A stretch of DNA of 64,000 bases from Planococcus beigongshangi (GCF_016820495.1 NZ_JADHDU010000001.1:434257-498256); one strand, 5' to 3'; shown: positions 1 through 9,921, counted from the first letter of the stretch. Numbers and translations are program-made. Notes: generated by a model not told the origin, from the letters alone.

Positions 1-1
1 C

Positions 2-232
2 ATTCCACAGCCTGCAAAGGTCATCATTGAGATAGAGGACCAGGGCATAGGGATGACCAAAGAAGAAGTGGAACGGCTTGGTGAACCTTATTTCTCGAAT
101 AAAATCAAAGGCACAGGTCTGGGGCTGATGGTAACGTATAGCGTGATTCATCAGATGAAAGGGACTATCATTGTCAACTCGGAAAAAGAGGTTGGCACTG
201 TTTTCCGGCTCGTACTGCCGAGAATAACCTAA
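2..232 (+). CDS. Sensor histidine kinase, C-terminal fragment
   Basis: Only the last 76 codons lie in the window; the gene enters from the left. The fragment is the end of a HATPase_c domain: an N/G1-type box reading DQGIGM, then GEPYFSNK, then the G2 box GTGLGL, and a typical final beta-strand GTVFRLVLP. Kinases with this GEPYFSNK...GTGLGL pattern are common among PAS-containing sporulation-type kinases of Bacilli, but the sensory part is not visible, so the signal and the partner regulator cannot be named. Transcription probably ends at the hairpin just downstream, which is shared with the convergent uvsE gene. Confidence 0.85.
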   Translation: MPQPAKVIIEIEDQGIGMTKEEVERLGEPYFSNKIKGTGLGLMVTYSVIHQMKGTIIVNSEKEVGTVFRLVLPRIT

Positions 233-248
233 GTTTTCTAAACAAAAC

Positions 249-283
249 AAGACCGTTGGAAAAGAAATCTTTCCAACGGTCTT
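249..283. terminator. Bidirectional Rho-independent terminator
   Basis: A perfect 14-bp inverted repeat (249-262 with 270-283, 7-nt loop) lies between the convergent kinase fragment and uvsE. On the minus strand it is followed by a T-rich run, so it best serves uvsE. The plus side has only a weak T tail. Confidence 0.8.
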
Positions 284-296
284 AGCATTCCCGGAT

Positions 297-1178
297 TCAT
301 TCCACTGCTTTTTCTTTCAACATTTTCACGAAAGGCAGCACGGACTGCTCTTTTAACTTGGCTTCGAACATGATGTCGGCATCCGTTCCGCCAAGGAGAA
401 GAAGCAGTTCCTTGAAATCCCTTTCTGAAACGAGTTCATGGTGACGAAGATCAGTAAACCCTTCTTTCCCTGTACTGATATGGATTTTCGGCGTGCCGAA
501 CCCCTTCCAGGTCGCCAGAATTTCAGCAAAATCAACGGCTGTTCCGTCGTTATTGCAATTATGATGGTGGATATCGAAACAAATAGGCACTCCGCAAAGT
601 TTGTGGACATCCAAAACATCACGGATCGTGAAGGTTTTATCGTCATTTTCAAGTCGCAGCCGTTTTCTGATCGTTTCCGGCAGCTTTAGATAAGTATCAG
701 CAAATTGCTGTTTCGCTTTCTCTTTATCGCCGTAAGCACCGCCAGTATGGAGGATAATGTCATTGCCGCCCAGCAGCTCAATCAGTTTGTCATGGTAGAC
801 AAGGTCCTGGATCGATTTTTCGACTACTTCAGGCTTCGGCGAATTCAATACGGTATACTGTCCGGGATGTACGGAAATCCTCATCTGATGGGTTTCCACA
901 ATATCCCGGATTTGTCCGGCAATGAACAGGAAATCATCGTCTTCCCACCAGATCCAGTCGTTTATGGGGTGTGTAGACAGTGGAACGATCGAACTGGAGG
1001 CGCGATAGAAGTAAATGTCATTGGCCAGATTCCAGTTGACGATATCCAGTGTTGTCTGCATATTTCGTAATGTCAGCTCTTTGATCTTGGCGGTGCCTTC
1101 CGTTTCCGCAGTAGCGACCCGCAGTGTACGGAACACCGTTTTCAATTCTGTATTCATGCATGCATAGCCTAATCTCAT
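297..1178 (-). CDS. uvsE: UV damage endonuclease UvsE
   Basis: A 293-residue TIM-barrel endonuclease of the UVDE family. It nicks DNA 5' of cyclobutane dimers and 6-4 photoproducts and starts alternative excision repair in the cytoplasm. The N-terminus MRLGYACMN, the block YRASSSIVPLSTHP, and the metal-ligand segments SVHPGQY, LHTGG, ENDD and DIHHHNC are all family signatures. A TTG lies 9 nt further upstream in frame, but AAGGAG sits 9 nt before the ATG at 1178, so that ATG is chosen. The gene is monocistronic, convergent with the kinase fragment and divergent from the SRPBCC gene; a GGGTAT box on the minus strand (1203-1208) may belong to a stress promoter. Confidence 0.93.
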   Translation of the reverse strand: MRLGYACMNTELKTVFRTLRVATAETEGTAKIKELTLRNMQTTLDIVNWNLANDIYFYRASSSIVPLSTHPINDWIWWEDDDFLFIAGQIRDIVETHQMRISVHPGQYTVLNSPKPEVVEKSIQDLVYHDKLIELLGGNDIILHTGGAYGDKEKAKQQFADTYLKLPETIRKRLRLENDDKTFTIRDVLDVHKLCGVPICFDIHHHNCNNDGTAVDFAEILATWKGFGTPKIHISTGKEGFTDLRHHELVSERDFKELLLLLGGTDADIMFEAKLKEQSVLPFVKMLKEKAVE

Positions 1179-1216
1179 CGAATTCAACTCCTTGCCGTTC
1201 CTATACCCGAAACTTT

Positions 1217-1242
1217 GTTACATTATCCACCGCGCAGGGTAT
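1217..1242 (+). promoter_or_regulatory. Possible sigma-B-like promoter for the SRPBCC gene
   Basis: GTTACA, 14 nt, then a perfect GGGTAT. The -10 fits the sigma-B consensus GGGTAT but the -35 is weak. A second GGGTAT faces the other way at 1203-1208 towards uvsE. Confidence 0.35.
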
Positions 1243-1277
1243 AAAATTATATGGCAGGAAAAATCGGAGGGATATGG

Positions 1278-1766
1278 ATGAGAGCGGAAATCACTCAATT
1301 GGATAAAGGATATAAAGCGGTCTTTGAAAGGGAATCAGCGCACGGACCGGAGGAAGTGTGGAAGATGCTGAGTGATAATCGCCGCTTGAAGCAATGGTTT
1401 GATGAATTGCAGATGGCGGAACCTGTCAAAGGGGGGAAGATGCTCTTTGATATGGGCGATGGCACAGTCGAGGAATTAGCCATTACCGATTTTGAAGAGG
1501 GCAGAGTTCTAGCTTTCCAGTGGTGGACAGACCACGTGCGTTTTGAAATCACTCAAAAGGAAGACGGAGGAAATCGGCTTACATTGATCGAAACGATTGA
1601 TCGGATCACTCCGCAGACGGCTAAGGACCTGGCAGGCTGGCATGTTTGCCTTGATGTGATCGAGAGCATCCTGAACGGAGATCAGGTTGAGCGCGGCAGT
1701 GGATGGCAGCACTGGCTCGAAGAATATGAACGTCTTATAGACAGCATGACGGTGGAATTCGAATAA
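1278..1766 (+). CDS. SRPBCC/AHSA1-family protein
   Basis: A 162-residue soluble protein of the START/Bet v1-like superfamily (activator of Hsp90 ATPase homologue 1-like). The fold is suggested by the segment PEEVWKMLSDNRRLKQWFDE, the central aromatic strands (VLAFQWW) and a long C-terminal helix ending in a GWxHWLE-type motif. The family binds hydrophobic ligands; the substrate here is unknown. GGAGGG at 1266-1271 with 6-7 nt spacing selects the ATG at 1278 rather than the in-frame ATG at 1251. A strong terminator follows directly, so it is a single-gene unit. Confidence 0.8.
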   Translation: MRAEITQLDKGYKAVFERESAHGPEEVWKMLSDNRRLKQWFDELQMAEPVKGGKMLFDMGDGTVEELAITDFEEGRVLAFQWWTDHVRFEITQKEDGGNRLTLIETIDRITPQTAKDLAGWHVCLDVIESILNGDQVERGSGWQHWLEEYERLIDSMTVEFE

Positions 1767-1772
1767 TTAGAC

Positions 1773-1812
1773 AAAAATATCCAGCCTCTTTATCGAGGCT
1801 GGATATTTTTTT
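1773..1812 (+). terminator. Rho-independent terminator
   Basis: A 12-bp stem (1777-1788 with 1795-1806) and a 6-nt loop, followed by a run of Ts, end the SRPBCC gene. Confidence 0.9.
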
Positions 1813-1886
1813 GGAATTTCGGGATTCATTTTTAGCGAGGTACGGTCACTGTCAGAAAGACGAAAAAAAGAACTGAACTCAGGTCT

Positions 1887-2651
1887 CTAAACAGTATCTG
1901 CCTGGAACCGGAAGATTTTTTGTCCGGCGAATTCCCCTTTTTCATAGGTTCTTTCTGCAAAAGTAATATTATTCTCATAATCCATCAATAGCACTGTCGC
2001 AGAACGGGTGCCATATTCCGGTGATTTGATGAAAATCGGTGACAGCATCCGCTCGAATTCGAGCCCTACGCCGGTGATCGGCAGATGGGGGGCAGGCGCC
2101 TGTTCGGAATCGAGCAGAATTTTAAACAGCTCATCAGGGTCTGCTTCATTGGTGGAAACCAAATACTCTTCAAGGTAAGTTTTGCCTTTAATGACTTTCG
2201 GCCAGGGCGTGTTCAGGAAATGATTGCTTAATCCGTGTGTGCCGGTTGGAACTTCAGTAATTTCCTGCTGTATATTATTGAAGTAATATAGCTTTTCCGT
2301 ATCACCGAGCAGAACATTGAATCCTATATAAGCGTCCGGTTCCAGCACTTGCAGAAATTTTTCGGGTGGCAGGGTGGAAGCCAGGTAATCGCGGACTAAT
2401 GCACCTCGTGAAATTTTTCCTGTTTCCGGCAGTGAAGGATCCCTGAAATTAGTCAGGGCAGCGAATCGGCCAGATTTCGTCACGCCAAGCCATGTGCCCA
2501 TTTGCGATAAATCACGGCCGGCGAGAATGTTCGGGTGATCTTCCCAGAAAGTTGCTTCCCGCGCACGGCGTCCGTAAAATTCATCACGGTTCGCAGCGAA
2601 CACCAATTTGTATTTTGGATGCTGTTTAAACTGGAAATTGATCAGACACAC
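1887..2651 (-). CDS. NRDE (TANGO2-like) family protein
   Basis: A 254-residue protein starting MCLINFQF, with the family-defining NRDE in the segment FAANRDEFYGRR near residue 21 and conserved GTWLGV and FAALTNFRDP blocks. The family has an Ntn-hydrolase-like fold with the Cys at position 2 exposed after Met removal. Its role is uncertain in bacteria; the eukaryotic TANGO2 relatives are linked to haem and lipid handling. Translation starts at GTG, with AGGAGG ten or so nt upstream. The gene stands alone, convergent with the SRPBCC gene. Confidence 0.88.
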   Translation of the reverse strand: MCLINFQFKQHPKYKLVFAANRDEFYGRRAREATFWEDHPNILAGRDLSQMGTWLGVTKSGRFAALTNFRDPSLPETGKISRGALVRDYLASTLPPEKFLQVLEPDAYIGFNVLLGDTEKLYYFNNIQQEITEVPTGTHGLSNHFLNTPWPKVIKGKTYLEEYLVSTNEADPDELFKILLDSEQAPAPHLPITGVGLEFERMLSPIFIKSPEYGTRSATVLLMDYENNITFAERTYEKGEFAGQKIFRFQADTV

Positions 2652-2879
2652 GGCTGCCGCCTCCTTTTTTCCTATTATATAGAAGAAGGCTTCAGGAATG
2701 AAGGATCCGGCTTATGGGCAAAGCAAGAGAAAAATTAACTAAAAAGTCTGATTGGTACAAAAAGAATGATATTTACACATTAATAGTAAAAAATAACCGT
2801 TTATTTTCTTTAATTTAGATATATAATTATTAATCACAGCATATTTAGCAGATTTTTTACATAGGACGAATTAGAATCC

Positions 2880-4586
2880 ATGCCATTTATATGGGAGAGT
2901 GCTGGAGTGATGGAGGAAAAGGATAAGGTGGCCAATGGGATTGAAACGATCAAAACTGCGACCGTAGTAGAAAGTATGACCGATGGTTTTTATTTGCTGG
3001 ATGATCGTATGATTTTGAAATATATCAATGGCATTGCGGAGAAAATAACCGGCAAACGTATGGAGGAGATAGTTGGAAGACCTGTGTTGGAGGCCTTTCC
3101 GGCTCTGGTGGGAAGCCATACAGAACGAATGATTCTGCAGGTTCTGGAAAATAAGGGGAGCATGGAATTCGACGAGAATTTTTCAGATCATGGCGGTTGG
3201 TATCATATAAAGTTGATATCGATTGAAGAAGGAGGCTTCGCAATCTACTTCCAGACCATTGAACAGCAGAAAAGATTGGAAGAGAAGCTGACCGATTTTG
3301 CTTATTTTGATTACCTTACGGGTCTGTCCAATAGAAGGCGGATGACTGAAATCGCTTTTTCCTTGAAAGAAAAAGGCGAAGAATATTCCTTTTTCTACAT
3401 CAACCTTGATAATTTGAAATTTATCAATGCACTTTATAATTATACTTCCGGCGATAAGGTGGTAGTCAGCGTTGCAGAAAGGCTGCGGACATTCTCTTGT
3501 GGCAACCGGCATGTGGGCCGGCTGGAGGGGGATGAATTCATCATCATTCTGGAAAAAGTGCCAAAGGAAGAGCTGAAAAACTTAGCATCGGAGCTGCTGG
3601 CCCTCTTCAAAGAACCGTTTATTCTTGCAGATTTCCAGACTGCGTATGTTACAGCGAGTATCGGTATCGCATGCAGTCCGTATGACACGGAGCGACTAAG
3701 GGATCTTGTGGCCTATGCACAAACAGCTATGTATGAGGCGAAAAAGATTAAAGGCCCGTCTTTTGCCTTTTATATGCCAGCGATGATGGCCAGCCGGGAA
3801 CGCCGTGTATTGATTGAAAAAAGTTTAATGGACTGCCTTGAAAATTCCGGATTCTATTTTACAGTGCAGCCTCAGATTTCAGGGGGCGGAACAAATCTGT
3901 CAGGCGTGGAAGTTTTAGCGAGATGGAATCATCCCGTACTTGGGGAATTATCACCGCTGGAATTCATCGAAGTGGCTGAACAGACCGGCACCATTGCACA
4001 TTTGACAGTCCATTTGCTTAAAGGGGTGCTCCAAACAATCAAACAATGGGAATCCCAATACGGCTGGGATACGAAAACCGCGATTAATATGACCCCATCG
4101 CTCTTGGCGAATTCTGCCTTTTTTGACGAATTCTTTAGTTTGCTGGAGCAATATAAGATCAAGCCTTCCTTATTGGAAATCGAATTGACGGAACACGCTG
4201 AAATGGCCTATTCGGAAACGACAATAAGAAATTTGGAATTGTGCCGCGATAAAGGCATTTCCATCGCGATTGACGATTTTGGCACCGGATTTTCAATGAT
4301 ATCCTACCTGACGCAGTTTCCAATCAATAAAATTAAAATTGACCGCTATTTCATCCAGAAAATCGGGGAAGATGCAAAATCGGAAGCTGTTTTAAAGTCC
4401 TTGATTCATTTGGCGAACAGCATTGGATGCGAGCTCTTGGCGGAAGGTGTGGAACGGTCTGAAGAAATTGTCTTCCTGAAAGAAAACTCCTGTACTAAAT
4501 TCCAAGGGTATTTTTATGATAAAGCGATGCTGCTTGAGGATTTTGAGGAAAAATATTTGAAGGAAAAGGTTATTTCAAGCAAATGA
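2880..4586 (+). CDS. PAS-GGDEF-EAL c-di-GMP phosphodiesterase
   Basis: A 568-residue soluble protein with a PAS domain (about 20-120), a GGDEF domain (about 135-295) and an EAL domain (about 305-560). The cyclase signature is degenerate, EGDEF in place of GGDEF, and there is no RxxD inhibitory site. The EAL side keeps its catalytic set: EVLARW, the ELTE glutamate, IDDFGTGFS, KIDR, AEGVE and QGY. The protein therefore probably degrades c-di-GMP, with the GGDEF part acting as a regulatory domain. The start is uncertain: neither the ATG at 2880 nor the in-frame ATG at 2910 has a well-spaced Shine-Dalgarno sequence. It lies 109 nt before a GGDEF protein of complementary activity. Confidence 0.88.
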   Translation: MPFIWESAGVMEEKDKVANGIETIKTATVVESMTDGFYLLDDRMILKYINGIAEKITGKRMEEIVGRPVLEAFPALVGSHTERMILQVLENKGSMEFDENFSDHGGWYHIKLISIEEGGFAIYFQTIEQQKRLEEKLTDFAYFDYLTGLSNRRRMTEIAFSLKEKGEEYSFFYINLDNLKFINALYNYTSGDKVVVSVAERLRTFSCGNRHVGRLEGDEFIIILEKVPKEELKNLASELLALFKEPFILADFQTAYVTASIGIACSPYDTERLRDLVAYAQTAMYEAKKIKGPSFAFYMPAMMASRERRVLIEKSLMDCLENSGFYFTVQPQISGGGTNLSGVEVLARWNHPVLGELSPLEFIEVAEQTGTIAHLTVHLLKGVLQTIKQWESQYGWDTKTAINMTPSLLANSAFFDEFFSLLEQYKIKPSLLEIELTEHAEMAYSETTIRNLELCRDKGISIAIDDFGTGFSMISYLTQFPINKIKIDRYFIQKIGEDAKSEAVLKSLIHLANSIGCELLAEGVERSEEIVFLKENSCTKFQGYFYDKAMLLEDFEEKYLKEKVISSK

Positions 4587-4695
4587 ACAAAAAGATTTTA
4601 ATAGGACTATTGATACATTGTATGTATAAATCTGATAAACTGATTGTAAGCGGTTATTTCGGTAATGAGTCGGAACGGGGCAGGGGGGCGCATTA

Positions 4696-6363
4696 ATGAT
4701 ACAGGGGATATCTTCACTCTCGTTGGAAAAAGCTTTGATGGATGGCATCCAGGAGATGGTATTCATTGTTCGTGTAGAAGGAAAAGGCATGTATTATGAG
4801 TTCCTGAATAAGTCGGCTATGAAAAATACGGCCATGGATATTTCTGCATTAGGAAAAACATTCAGGGAGACACAAGCTGCGGAATTAGCAGATAGAGTAG
4901 AATACCAATACACGAAAGTATTGCTGAACGGCGCCCAAGTCAGTTATGAAGACAGTTATATACATCCAGAAGGGTCGCTGCGCTTTTCCAAGACCTGTCT
5001 GACTCCGATGTTCAATGATGACGGCGACCTTACCCATATCGTCAGTATTGTCCAGGACATCACGAATGAAGTAAAAGCGAAACAGGAAAGCATGGAGGCG
5101 TGGAAAAGTCTTGAAGAGAGCCGCACTTTATACTATTCCCTCTTTGAACACAACGGTGATGCGATTTTGACACTGGACTTGGATGGCCATATCCGCGAAG
5201 CGAATCCGATAGGGCAGATGCTCAGCGGTTTTACGATGGATGAATTGATAGGCCGCAGGGTAATTGAATTGATCGTACCGGAAGATCGGCTGAGAACCTT
5301 GAAAAATTACCATAAAGCGAAAAAAGGCATCTATTCAAACTTCCGTATCACTTTCACCCAAAAGAACCGGTCCCGAATAGGCGCATTGGTGAAATTCATC
5401 CCAATCAAAATCAAAGATGCCACTACCGGATTTTATGTACTTCTTAAAGATATGCGCGAACTGGATCAGATGGTCGAGCTATATATGGAAAGTGAAAAGA
5501 ATTTCCGGATCATTGCAGAAAACGCCAACGATGTAATCATTCTAATCGACCGGAAAAAAGAGTACCTGTATATTTCACCTTCAATAGAGGAAGTTTTTGG
5601 TTTTACCCCTGATGACTATAAAGAAAAGCCCGCCTTCCATAATATTCATCCCGAAGATGCCGATAGGCTGTACGAGACTCTGAGCGCATCCATCAGGAAT
5701 AGGGAAATCTGCAAAGTCAGAGTCCGGGTAGGCCATAAAAGCGGTTCATGGATCTGGTCGGATTTAAGCGGTACGCCGGTATCAGATGATGATGGTAAAT
5801 ACAGCCATATGGTCATGATCGTCCGAGACGTTTCTTTGCAAAAAGATTATGAAACAAAACTGGAGTTTTTTGCTTATCATGATCCACTGACTGCGATGCC
5901 GAACCGGCGTTATTTCCGGGAATCCCTGGAGAATGCGCTCTCCCGCTATCAGACCAATGGCGGGAATTTCGCTGTATTGCTTCTTGATATCGATAAATTC
6001 AAAGGCATCAATGACAAATGGGGACATGAAACCGGCGACGCTGTGATCCGCGAATTCGGCAGAAGGCTGGAGGCATGTGTCGGCAAAGGCGACATTGCTG
6101 CAAGACTTGGAGGCGATGAGTTCGTCGTCCTGTTGTCTCGCATCGATTCTGTAGAATCCGGCATGGCTGCCATGGACAAAATCAGAGAAGCCGTCATGCA
6201 GCCGTGGGAACTGGGAGATATCCGGATGACAGTTTCTACGAGTATCGGCATGACCATGCCAAATGGGCATTCGACGATTTCATCAATTCTTAAAGAAGCA
6301 GACAAAGCGATGTATGAGGAAAAGGCAAGAAAAAATAATAAGTATGAACAGGACCGTCTCTAA
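4696..6363 (+). CDS. Triple-PAS diguanylate cyclase
   Basis: A 555-residue protein without membrane segments. Three PAS modules (about 12-125, 135-255, 268-390) each precede a linker helix, and a GGDEF domain occupies about 392-550. The active-site loop reads RLGGDEFVV and the metal/base residues LLDIDKFKGIND are intact, so it should condense two GTP into c-di-GMP. The position of the RxxD product-inhibition site reads GKGD, so feedback inhibition through that site is not expected. The ribosome-binding site is a G-rich run about 8 nt before the ATG. The gene follows the EAL protein closely and may share its transcript. Confidence 0.9.
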   Translation: MIQGISSLSLEKALMDGIQEMVFIVRVEGKGMYYEFLNKSAMKNTAMDISALGKTFRETQAAELADRVEYQYTKVLLNGAQVSYEDSYIHPEGSLRFSKTCLTPMFNDDGDLTHIVSIVQDITNEVKAKQESMEAWKSLEESRTLYYSLFEHNGDAILTLDLDGHIREANPIGQMLSGFTMDELIGRRVIELIVPEDRLRTLKNYHKAKKGIYSNFRITFTQKNRSRIGALVKFIPIKIKDATTGFYVLLKDMRELDQMVELYMESEKNFRIIAENANDVIILIDRKKEYLYISPSIEEVFGFTPDDYKEKPAFHNIHPEDADRLYETLSASIRNREICKVRVRVGHKSGSWIWSDLSGTPVSDDDGKYSHMVMIVRDVSLQKDYETKLEFFAYHDPLTAMPNRRYFRESLENALSRYQTNGGNFAVLLLDIDKFKGINDKWGHETGDAVIREFGRRLEACVGKGDIAARLGGDEFVVLLSRIDSVESGMAAMDKIREAVMQPWELGDIRMTVSTSIGMTMPNGHSTISSILKEADKAMYEEKARKNNKYEQDRL

Positions 6364-6615
6364 GGCTGAATGCTTTGGAGGCTTTTTTTATGTTACATTA
6401 CATATTTTTAAATATTCAGAATTAAAAGTTCACATTATAGGGAGTAGGTGGTATGATGTGAATAACTTATAGTCCTACTTAATATTCATTTAATGGGATA
6501 AAAACATTATTTTTTAAAAAATAGAATATTTTATATAAGCCTTAATAACTATTATTATGTTTGGTAATGATAATTTCTGCTTTATGCTTCTTCTAGTTGG
6601 ATTGAGGTGAAAAAA

Positions 6616-9600
6616 ATGAAGACTTTACTCGATAAGTACGAACCCTTGCTTAAAATTTTGATTGCTGTTCTGCTGGTTTTTTTCATCTTTTATCCTGATG
6701 GAAAAGAAAGTGAACAAATAGGCAGAAGCATCAATCTGGAAAATATTGAAGAAGCATATGACATCAGAAATGATGTCATGATCCTGAAGGACCCCGAAAG
6801 CAATTTTGAAATCGGGGATATCTCTCAAGCGCCAGGAATCTGGGGGTTTATGCCGGTTGATCTAAAAAAACTTGGAAGCGATTTTGGAGCATCAGTTTTT
6901 TGGCTCGAATTCACAGTCCAAAATACAACTGGCTCAAGAGAGCGCCTGCTGGTGTTGCCGCGCTCTTCCATACGGACCGCGACGCTGTATACTCCTGCAG
7001 CTACAGGAGGATTTCTTGCAGATCATTTCGAAGAAGCGGATCCGGTTGAGAGGACTGGATTTTCCCCAAAAGACATTGTTTTCAACCTGAGAACGCCTGA
7101 TCTGGAAACCGGCACATTTTATATGAAACTGGAGTCGGACAAGGCTGTTCAATTTTCTTTGACCATATGGGATGAATTTTCTTATAGGAAGACATATGAA
7201 ACGAATCTGGTTTTAACGGGCATCTTTATAGGTGCATCATTATTGCTGATTCTTTATTATATTCACCGTTATACAGAGCGGAAGAATAAAATTCATCTGC
7301 ATTTTCTGTTCTTCGCTTTAATTATCTTATTATTAGCCGGGTTAATGACGGATTATACGATCCTGAATGTTTTTCCATCCCTTATTTTTGCAGATGAAAA
7401 TATAATGCTGTTGGTGCTTGGCGCCGCAAATATTTTAGGGTGTCTCTACTTGTCTTCGTTCCTTGAAAAAACTGCAGTTGATAAAGTTATTAAAAAATAT
7501 CTCAGCAGTATTCTTTTCATAGCGCTGGCAACAATGGCTGTTCAGTTAGTTTCTTTTTGGATTGCTGCTGTTTCGCTTTTCACCCTGACAGCGGCCAATC
7601 TCATCTATTCCATACTGCTGATACTGAAAAGCAGGAGGATAAATAAAAAATACATGAAGGTCCAAGTTGGATCGTTCGTTATATTCTTTGCTAGTTTAAT
7701 CCTATTTGGCTTAGCCGAGTCGAATGTGATCCCTTATTATGGATTTTTTGAAGCAGCCATTTTGTATACGATGACAGCTGGCATCTATCTGTCTTCACTG
7801 GCTTTGCACATAAAAGATAAAACATTGGCAGAAGAACAGATGGTTCGTGAGAATAAAGCGGTCCAGCGTTTGCAGTTGGAGCTGGAATCGGTTAAGAAAG
7901 CGGATGCTGACAAGGATGAATGGATGAAAGTGACGGCCCATGGGTTGCGGACCCCTTTATACGGGATGATTGGACTGGCGGAAGGTCTGATGGAGGAAAG
8001 CCGGTTGCGCTTGTTTCCCCATCAGGCGAAACAGATGGAGGCCATCATCGATTACGGAAAGAAAATGGCACGCCAAATAAATGATCTAACCGATATTTCA
8101 TATATAAAACAGAATGAACTGGATATCTACGCCGAGTCTGTCGGTATCCACCAACTGGTGGAGGAAGTTATTGAAATTTGCAGGCCATTGCTTAAAAATC
8201 AGGATATCCGCCTCTACAGCACTTTGACCAAGAGCTTGCCGAATGTTGTTGCCGACCCTTACCGGATTCAGCAAATCCTCTATAATCTCGTCGATAATGC
8301 CATCAGATATACGCAGAATGGGGAAATCGTCATTTCTGCAAAAAAAGCAGGTGATGAACTGGCTGTTTCCGTCAGGGATACAGGATCAGGAATTGACAAG
8401 AACGAGCTGCAGACGATATTTGAATCCGGAAAAAGAGGAGAGGAAAGCGACACAGTAATAGGGTTGGATATCAGCAAAAGACTGATAGAACTGCACGGCG
8501 GATGGTTGAGAGCTGAATCTCAAAAAGGCAGGGGCAGCACTTTTACGTTTTCACTGCCGATTTTTCAAGATGAAAAGAAAGGTGATCTATCAAGCGCTTT
8601 TCCGACAATCGAAGAAATTGGTGAAGAGGAGTTTAGAAAGTCCCTGGGGATGAATATACGGAGCAATAAAAAAGTAAAAGTCCTGGTTGCAGAAAAAGAG
8701 CCGCTGGATCGAAATATCTTGATCCAGCAGCTTCAAAAGCACAATTTCGAGGTGGTGGGCACCGACTCGGGCTGGGAAGCATTTGAATTATTGGAAGACC
8801 AGCGAATCGACTTGGTCGTATTGGACTGGACATTGGAAGATATGGGCGGCAAGGAGCTCTGCAGAAAAATCAGAGAGCAGTATGTGATGACGGAGCTCCC
8901 TATTTTAATGTTGTCCACAAGAACCGGTTTGCAGGAAAAAATGGATGCATTCACTGCTGGGGCTAATGATTATCTGGTTAAACCATGTGACAGGGAAGAG
9001 TTTTTGCTGAGAGTTGAAACACTTTCGAATTTAAAAGCATTGACAGAAGAAATCACGGATATGAATTACGTGTTGGAACGCAGTGTAAAGGAAAAAACGA
9101 TGGCGCTTGAAATTACAAATATGAATTTAGTGACAGTCAATGATGAGATCCAGGAAATCGAAAAATCAAGAAATGAAATGCTGTCGTCCATTTCACATGA
9201 ACTGGGCACGCCAATCACATTGATCCATAGTTATATCCAAGCAGTGCAGGAAAGTCTGATCGACGAAAAGAATCCAAGATATCTGGAGATGATCCATAAA
9301 AAACTGTTATTGCTTGAACGTCTTACGGAAGATCTAGTGGAACTCGGAAAATACAAAACTGGAAACATGACCCTGCGTTTTGAAAATATCACCTTCCAAA
9401 CCTGGTTCAAGAAAATAATAGCGGGATTCGAATCCGATATCCGGCAAAGCGGTCGGTTATTCGAGTACAGTGACCTTGAAGTTTCCCCACTCGAAATTGA
9501 ACGTTTTCTGATAACCGTGGATGAAGACCGCATTGATCAGGTGTTCTCCAATATTTTATGGAATGCAGTTAAAAACACTTCATCAACAGATGGAAAAATT

Positions 9601-9921
9601 GCAGTTAGCGCACAAATTTGTACCCTTGCTGTTGAAGCAGGATCAATGGAGGAAAATCAGGCGGATGCAGAAGTCGTTTTCAGAATTTCAGACACTGGCA
9701 ACGGCATCCCGGCAGAAGTCTTACCTCATATTTTCGACAGATTTTTCAAACTTGAAAATAATTCCGGGAAAAAAGGCAGTGGTTTAGGGCTGGCGATAGC
9801 AAAAGAAATCGTGCTGTCACATAAAGGAAGGATATGGGCTGAAAGCGAAGTGGGAGTTGGCAGCTCCTTTTTCATTGCCTTGCCTTTATACACAATTAAG
9901 CAGGAGGAGGATGTAAAATGA
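6616..9921 (+). CDS. 7TMR-DISM hybrid kinase with two kinase cores
   Basis: A very large (1101-residue) membrane sensor. Order: an N-terminal membrane helix (about 12-27), an extracellular beta-rich domain (about 40-185, 7TMR-DISMED2-like), seven membrane helices (about 195-395), a short coiled coil, a first HisKA/HATPase (AHGLRTPL, His near 442; DTGSGI box), a receiver domain (about 685-805, phospho-Asp in VVLDW near 736), then a second HisKA/HATPase (SISHELGTP, His near 861; DTGNGI and GSGLGLAIAK). A GTG nine nt upstream is in frame, but GAGGTG positions the ribosome on the ATG at 6616. Its stop overlaps the next regulator by 4 nt (ATGA), which pairs them. The ligand is unknown; carbohydrates are a common guess for DISMED2 sensors. 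Confidence 0.85.
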   Translation: MKTLLDKYEPLLKILIAVLLVFFIFYPDGKESEQIGRSINLENIEEAYDIRNDVMILKDPESNFEIGDISQAPGIWGFMPVDLKKLGSDFGASVFWLEFTVQNTTGSRERLLVLPRSSIRTATLYTPAATGGFLADHFEEADPVERTGFSPKDIVFNLRTPDLETGTFYMKLESDKAVQFSLTIWDEFSYRKTYETNLVLTGIFIGASLLLILYYIHRYTERKNKIHLHFLFFALIILLLAGLMTDYTILNVFPSLIFADENIMLLVLGAANILGCLYLSSFLEKTAVDKVIKKYLSSILFIALATMAVQLVSFWIAAVSLFTLTAANLIYSILLILKSRRINKKYMKVQVGSFVIFFASLILFGLAESNVIPYYGFFEAAILYTMTAGIYLSSLALHIKDKTLAEEQMVRENKAVQRLQLELESVKKADADKDEWMKVTAHGLRTPLYGMIGLAEGLMEESRLRLFPHQAKQMEAIIDYGKKMARQINDLTDISYIKQNELDIYAESVGIHQLVEEVIEICRPLLKNQDIRLYSTLTKSLPNVVADPYRIQQILYNLVDNAIRYTQNGEIVISAKKAGDELAVSVRDTGSGIDKNELQTIFESGKRGEESDTVIGLDISKRLIELHGGWLRAESQKGRGSTFTFSLPIFQDEKKGDLSSAFPTIEEIGEEEFRKSLGMNIRSNKKVKVLVAEKEPLDRNILIQQLQKHNFEVVGTDSGWEAFELLEDQRIDLVVLDWTLEDMGGKELCRKIREQYVMTELPILMLSTRTGLQEKMDAFTAGANDYLVKPCDREEFLLRVETLSNLKALTEEITDMNYVLERSVKEKTMALEITNMNLVTVNDEIQEIEKSRNEMLSSISHELGTPITLIHSYIQAVQESLIDEKNPRYLEMIHKKLLLLERLTEDLVELGKYKTGNMTLRFENITFQTWFKKIIAGFESDIRQSGRLFEYSDLEVSPLEIERFLITVDEDRIDQVFSNILWNAVKNTSSTDGKIAVSAQICTLAVEAGSMEENQADAEVVFRISDTGNGIPAEVLPHIFDRFFKLENNSGKKGSGLGLAIAKEIVLSHKGRIWAESEVGVGSSFFIALPLYTIKQEEDVK

